A DNA stretch of 64,000 nucleotides from Candidatus Coxiella mudrowiae (lineage in GTDB: Bacteria; Pseudomonadota; Gammaproteobacteria; Coxiellales; Coxiellaceae): positions 62,001 to 126,000 of the forward strand of contig CP011126.1 in NCBI GenBank assembly GCA_001077715.1, read 5' to 3'. The notes below the pieces were generated by a model. The model was not told the DNA's origin. It ran no database searches and worked only from the letters and a program-made list of their open reading frames with translations. Shown one piece after another: positions 62,160 through 64,000 of the stretch (position 1 is its first letter; the number at the start of each line of letters is the position of its first letter). Position numbers and translations under genes: made by a program.

Positions 62160-63096
62160 CGGACTCTTTTTGGTTAATACGTGAAATGGTTTCGGCAATA
62201 AGGGGACTCAACGAGATTTGTTTTATTTTGGTACAAGCTGCGGCTTCTTTTTGTAAAGGGATAGTATCGGTGACGATTAGTTCGTCAATTGTGGATTCTG
62301 TGATATTTTCAATGGAATTTCCTGACAAAACCGGATGGGTACAATAGGACGATACTGTTACGGCGCCCTTGTCTTTTAAGGCTTGAGTAGCATGGCATAG
62401 CGTGCCAGCTGTATCGACGATATCATCTACAATAACACAATGACGCCCCTCTACATTGCCAATGACATTCATGACTTCAGTTTGATTAGGTCCAGGACGA
62501 CGTTTGTCGATAATAGCCAAATCTGAATCGTTTAGTCGTTTAGCAATAGCGCGAGCACGAACTACACCACCGACATCAGGAGAAACAATCATGGGATTTT
62601 CTAATTTTTCGAGTAAGCGATATTCTTCTAACGCAGTGATACTGGCATAAATATTATCCACTGGCATATAAAAGAAGCCTTGAATTTGATCTGCGTGAAG
62701 ATCGACAGTGATCAATCGGGAAAATCCTACATTTTGCATCATATCAGCGATCACTTTCGTGCTAATAGGGACTCGTGAAGACCGCACCCGACGATCTTGG
62801 CGTGCGTAGCCGAAATAAGGCACAACGGCGGTAATGCTCGCAGCGGATGCTCGACGAAAAGCATCCCCCATCAAAATTAATTCCATTACATTTTCATTGA
62901 CTGGATGGCCTGTTGAATGAATAAGATAGATATCTCGTCCCCGGACATTTTCTTGTATTTCAATACGAATCTCGCCATCAATAAAGCGGGTAACTAACGC
63001 GTTTCCAATAGTGGTATTCAGTTCTCTCGCTACGTTAACAGCAAGCGTGGGGTTAGCGCTACCGTGAAAAATGCGAATATCGCGAAGATTAGACAC
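62137..63096 (-). CDS. prs: Ribose-phosphate pyrophosphokinase
   Basis: Makes PRPP from ribose 5-phosphate and ATP, feeding purine, pyrimidine, histidine and NAD synthesis. It has 319 residues. IRIFHGSANPTLAVNVAREL opens the protein, and RFIDGEIRIEIQENVRGRDI follows. YFGYARQDRRVRSSRVPIST is the ATP/flag loop, VDLHADQIQGFFYMPVDN the metal/ribose site, and IVDDIVDTAGTLCHA the PRPP-binding motif. It is the first gene of the prs-rplY-pth-ychF block, with tRNA-Gln just upstream (30 bases). No damage. Its substrate is produced by rpiA in this window. Confidence 0.97.
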   Translation of the reverse strand: MSNLRDIRIFHGSANPTLAVNVARELNTTIGNALVTRFIDGEIRIEIQENVRGRDIYLIHSTGHPVNENVMELILMGDAFRRASAASITAVVPYFGYARQDRRVRSSRVPISTKVIADMMQNVGFSRLITVDLHADQIQGFFYMPVDNIYASITALEEYRLLEKLENPMIVSPDVGGVVRARAIAKRLNDSDLAIIDKRRPGPNQTEVMNVIGNVEGRHCVIVDDIVDTAGTLCHATQALKDKGAVTVSSYCTHPVLSGNSIENITESTIDELIVTDTIPLQKEAAACTKIKQISLSPLIAETISRINQKESVSSMFLD

Positions 63097-63126
63097 CCAA
63101 TTTCCTTTATAAATAAAAAATCATAG

Positions 63127-63198
63127 CTGGGGTGCCAGGATTCGAACCTGGGAATGCTGGGATCAAAACCCAGTGCCTTACCGCTTGGCGACACCCCA
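63127..63198 (-). tRNA. tRNA-Gln (TTG)
   Basis: The minus strand begins TGGGGTGTCGCCAAGCGGTA, a near match to gammaproteobacterial tRNA-Gln. The anticodon arm is CTGGG-TTTTGAT-CCCAG (anticodon TTG), and the T arm has GGTTCGAATCC. U1 pairs with A72; the discriminator G (63127) is followed by CTA, so CCA is not encoded. It lies just upstream of prs on the same strand and may be co-transcribed with it. Confidence 0.93.
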
Positions 63199-64000
63199 TT
63201 AATCAGATCAAAAACAGATAAATGAGCAGCCATATTAGCAGTTTTAGTAGCTCTGTCAAACTTGTATAGATTACGGACAAGCCTTTAACGTTGGTGATTT
63301 TTCTACTTCGTAAGCTCCTGATCACTCTCACTCTTCCTTGATGCTGGTTGTTCTTAAATCATCGCGGTCGGAGTCTATGTGGTTGAAAACTTAACCGACA
63401 AAATTATTATGTATAGTATATAAATTATGTATAGTATATAATAAGTGCTATTCTCTTCCACCTGTTCTTGCGTAAGATTCCTTTCGTTTAAAGGGAATAG
63501 CCCAAGTTATTTCGATAGCTTTCAAACCAAGGCGGAATAGTCCTCGTAGGGATAGAGCGCGGAGATTGTGGAAAGTCAAAGAAAGAAAGATAGAAGGGAT
63601 TATCAAAATACCTAATATACAAGGGAAACTAAAAACCTAAAACTAAAAAAGATTTTTTAATGAGATTTTTATTATTTTTTATTATTGCTCCAAAATATCA
63701 GTTTTATATTTTTTATACAAGTTTTTTGAATTTTTCTTGTAAAAAAGAAACAGTAGCATCGTTCAGTTTAGAAAAAGATAAATTAATTGTTAGTCGTATT
63801 AGTCGATTTAATAATAACTCCAAATAATATTTTTAATAAATCGAGAGGGTTGGAAAACATGGATAAATCCAAGATTTCAGACGATCCTCGATCTTTGTGT
63901 GTTTTTAAGTTTAGTGCATTTTAACTCAATGACTTCCTCAGGGGTTCGGTGCTCGAGTAGAAATGCTACTGTAGTTGAAGTAATTTTTTCATTTTCATTT
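63199..64000. other. AT-rich region without a recognisable gene
   Basis: All frames are short. From 63620 onward DNA is very AT-rich, with some Lys/Asn-rich minus-strand fragments but no family signal. It contains an 18-bp tandem duplication (63406-63441). It could be a fully eroded gene upstream of the tRNA-Gln/prs unit. Confidence 0.6.
63406..63441. repeat. 18-bp perfect tandem duplication
   Basis: Two adjacent identical 18-bp copies (63406-63423 and 63424-63441) in the gene-free region upstream of tRNA-Gln. Confidence 0.95.

Noticed and set aside
1-64000. CRISPR array, prophage, toxin-antitoxin pair or Dot/Icm secretion genes
   Set aside because: No regularly spaced repeats, phage structural genes, paired small toxin genes or Dot/Icm motifs could be recognised anywhere in the window.

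Overview
The window reads as part of the chromosome of an AT-rich gammaproteobacterium of the Coxiella/Legionella group in advanced genome reduction. It most resembles a Coxiella-like endosymbiont of ticks. That assignment rests on gene content and protein style recalled from memory (the GshA type, a prs-rplY-pth-ychF block, a CsrA paralogue, pilMNOPQ-aroK-aroB, an rmlACB O-antigen block), not on a search. About 27 protein genes look whole. More than 30 loci are still recognisable but carry frameshifts, stops or short duplications. I see no CRISPR array, no prophage and no intact insertion sequence; one faint IS5-type transposase relic is possible.

Layout. 1-5.1 kb: wreckage of lipid-type genes (FAD-linked oxidase, two short-chain dehydrogenases, an acyltransferase). 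5.1-7.1 kb: intact rpiA, a csrA with an unusual insertion, and a hypothetical gene. 7.1-9.5 kb: relic of a large unknown minus-strand protein. 9.5-14.2 kb: broken hibernation factor, a nucleoside-salvage operon (broken udp-like gene, then intact DUF47, punA and deoC) and a dead phosphate transporter. 14.3-20.8 kb: a split hypothetical, intact aroE, dead dacB, an intact MFS carrier and unknown relics. 20.9-25.3 kb: intact aroB and aroK behind a dead pilMNOPQ operon. 25.4-27.7 kb: dead mrcA. 27.7-30.3 kb: dead tag, hemL and hemJ around an intact rubredoxin. 30.4-36.3 kb: the best-preserved block (erpA, rsmJ, gshB, gshA, djlA, rpe, coq7). 37.1-41 kb: parC, a dead PH-domain protein and epmB. 41-49 kb: dead peptide ABC transporter, CoA hydrolase and pilF. 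49-56.5 kb: dead dTDP-sugar/O-antigen genes and two dead membrane glycosyltransferases. 56.5-58.1 kb: dead universal stress protein and an exported protein. 58.1-63.2 kb: tRNA-Met, ychF, pth, rplY, a dead MFS carrier, prs and tRNA-Gln. 63.2-64 kb: no gene recognised.

How it fits together. What survives is central: the pentose phosphate steps (rpiA, rpe, prs), part of the shikimate route (aroB, aroE, aroK), glutathione synthesis, iron-sulfur assembly, ubiquinone hydroxylation, translation support and chromosome decatenation. What is lost faces the outside: type IV pili, O-antigen sugars, peptide and phosphate import, peptidoglycan remodelling and stress factors. Two heme genes (hemL and hemJ) are also dead, which would suit a symbiont of a blood feeder.

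The most distinctive signal is the way genes die. At least twelve loci carry perfect tandem duplications of 11-24 bp, mostly two copies, plus one 9-bp unit in eight copies. Nearly all lie in pseudogenes or spacers, and several directly cause a frameshift.
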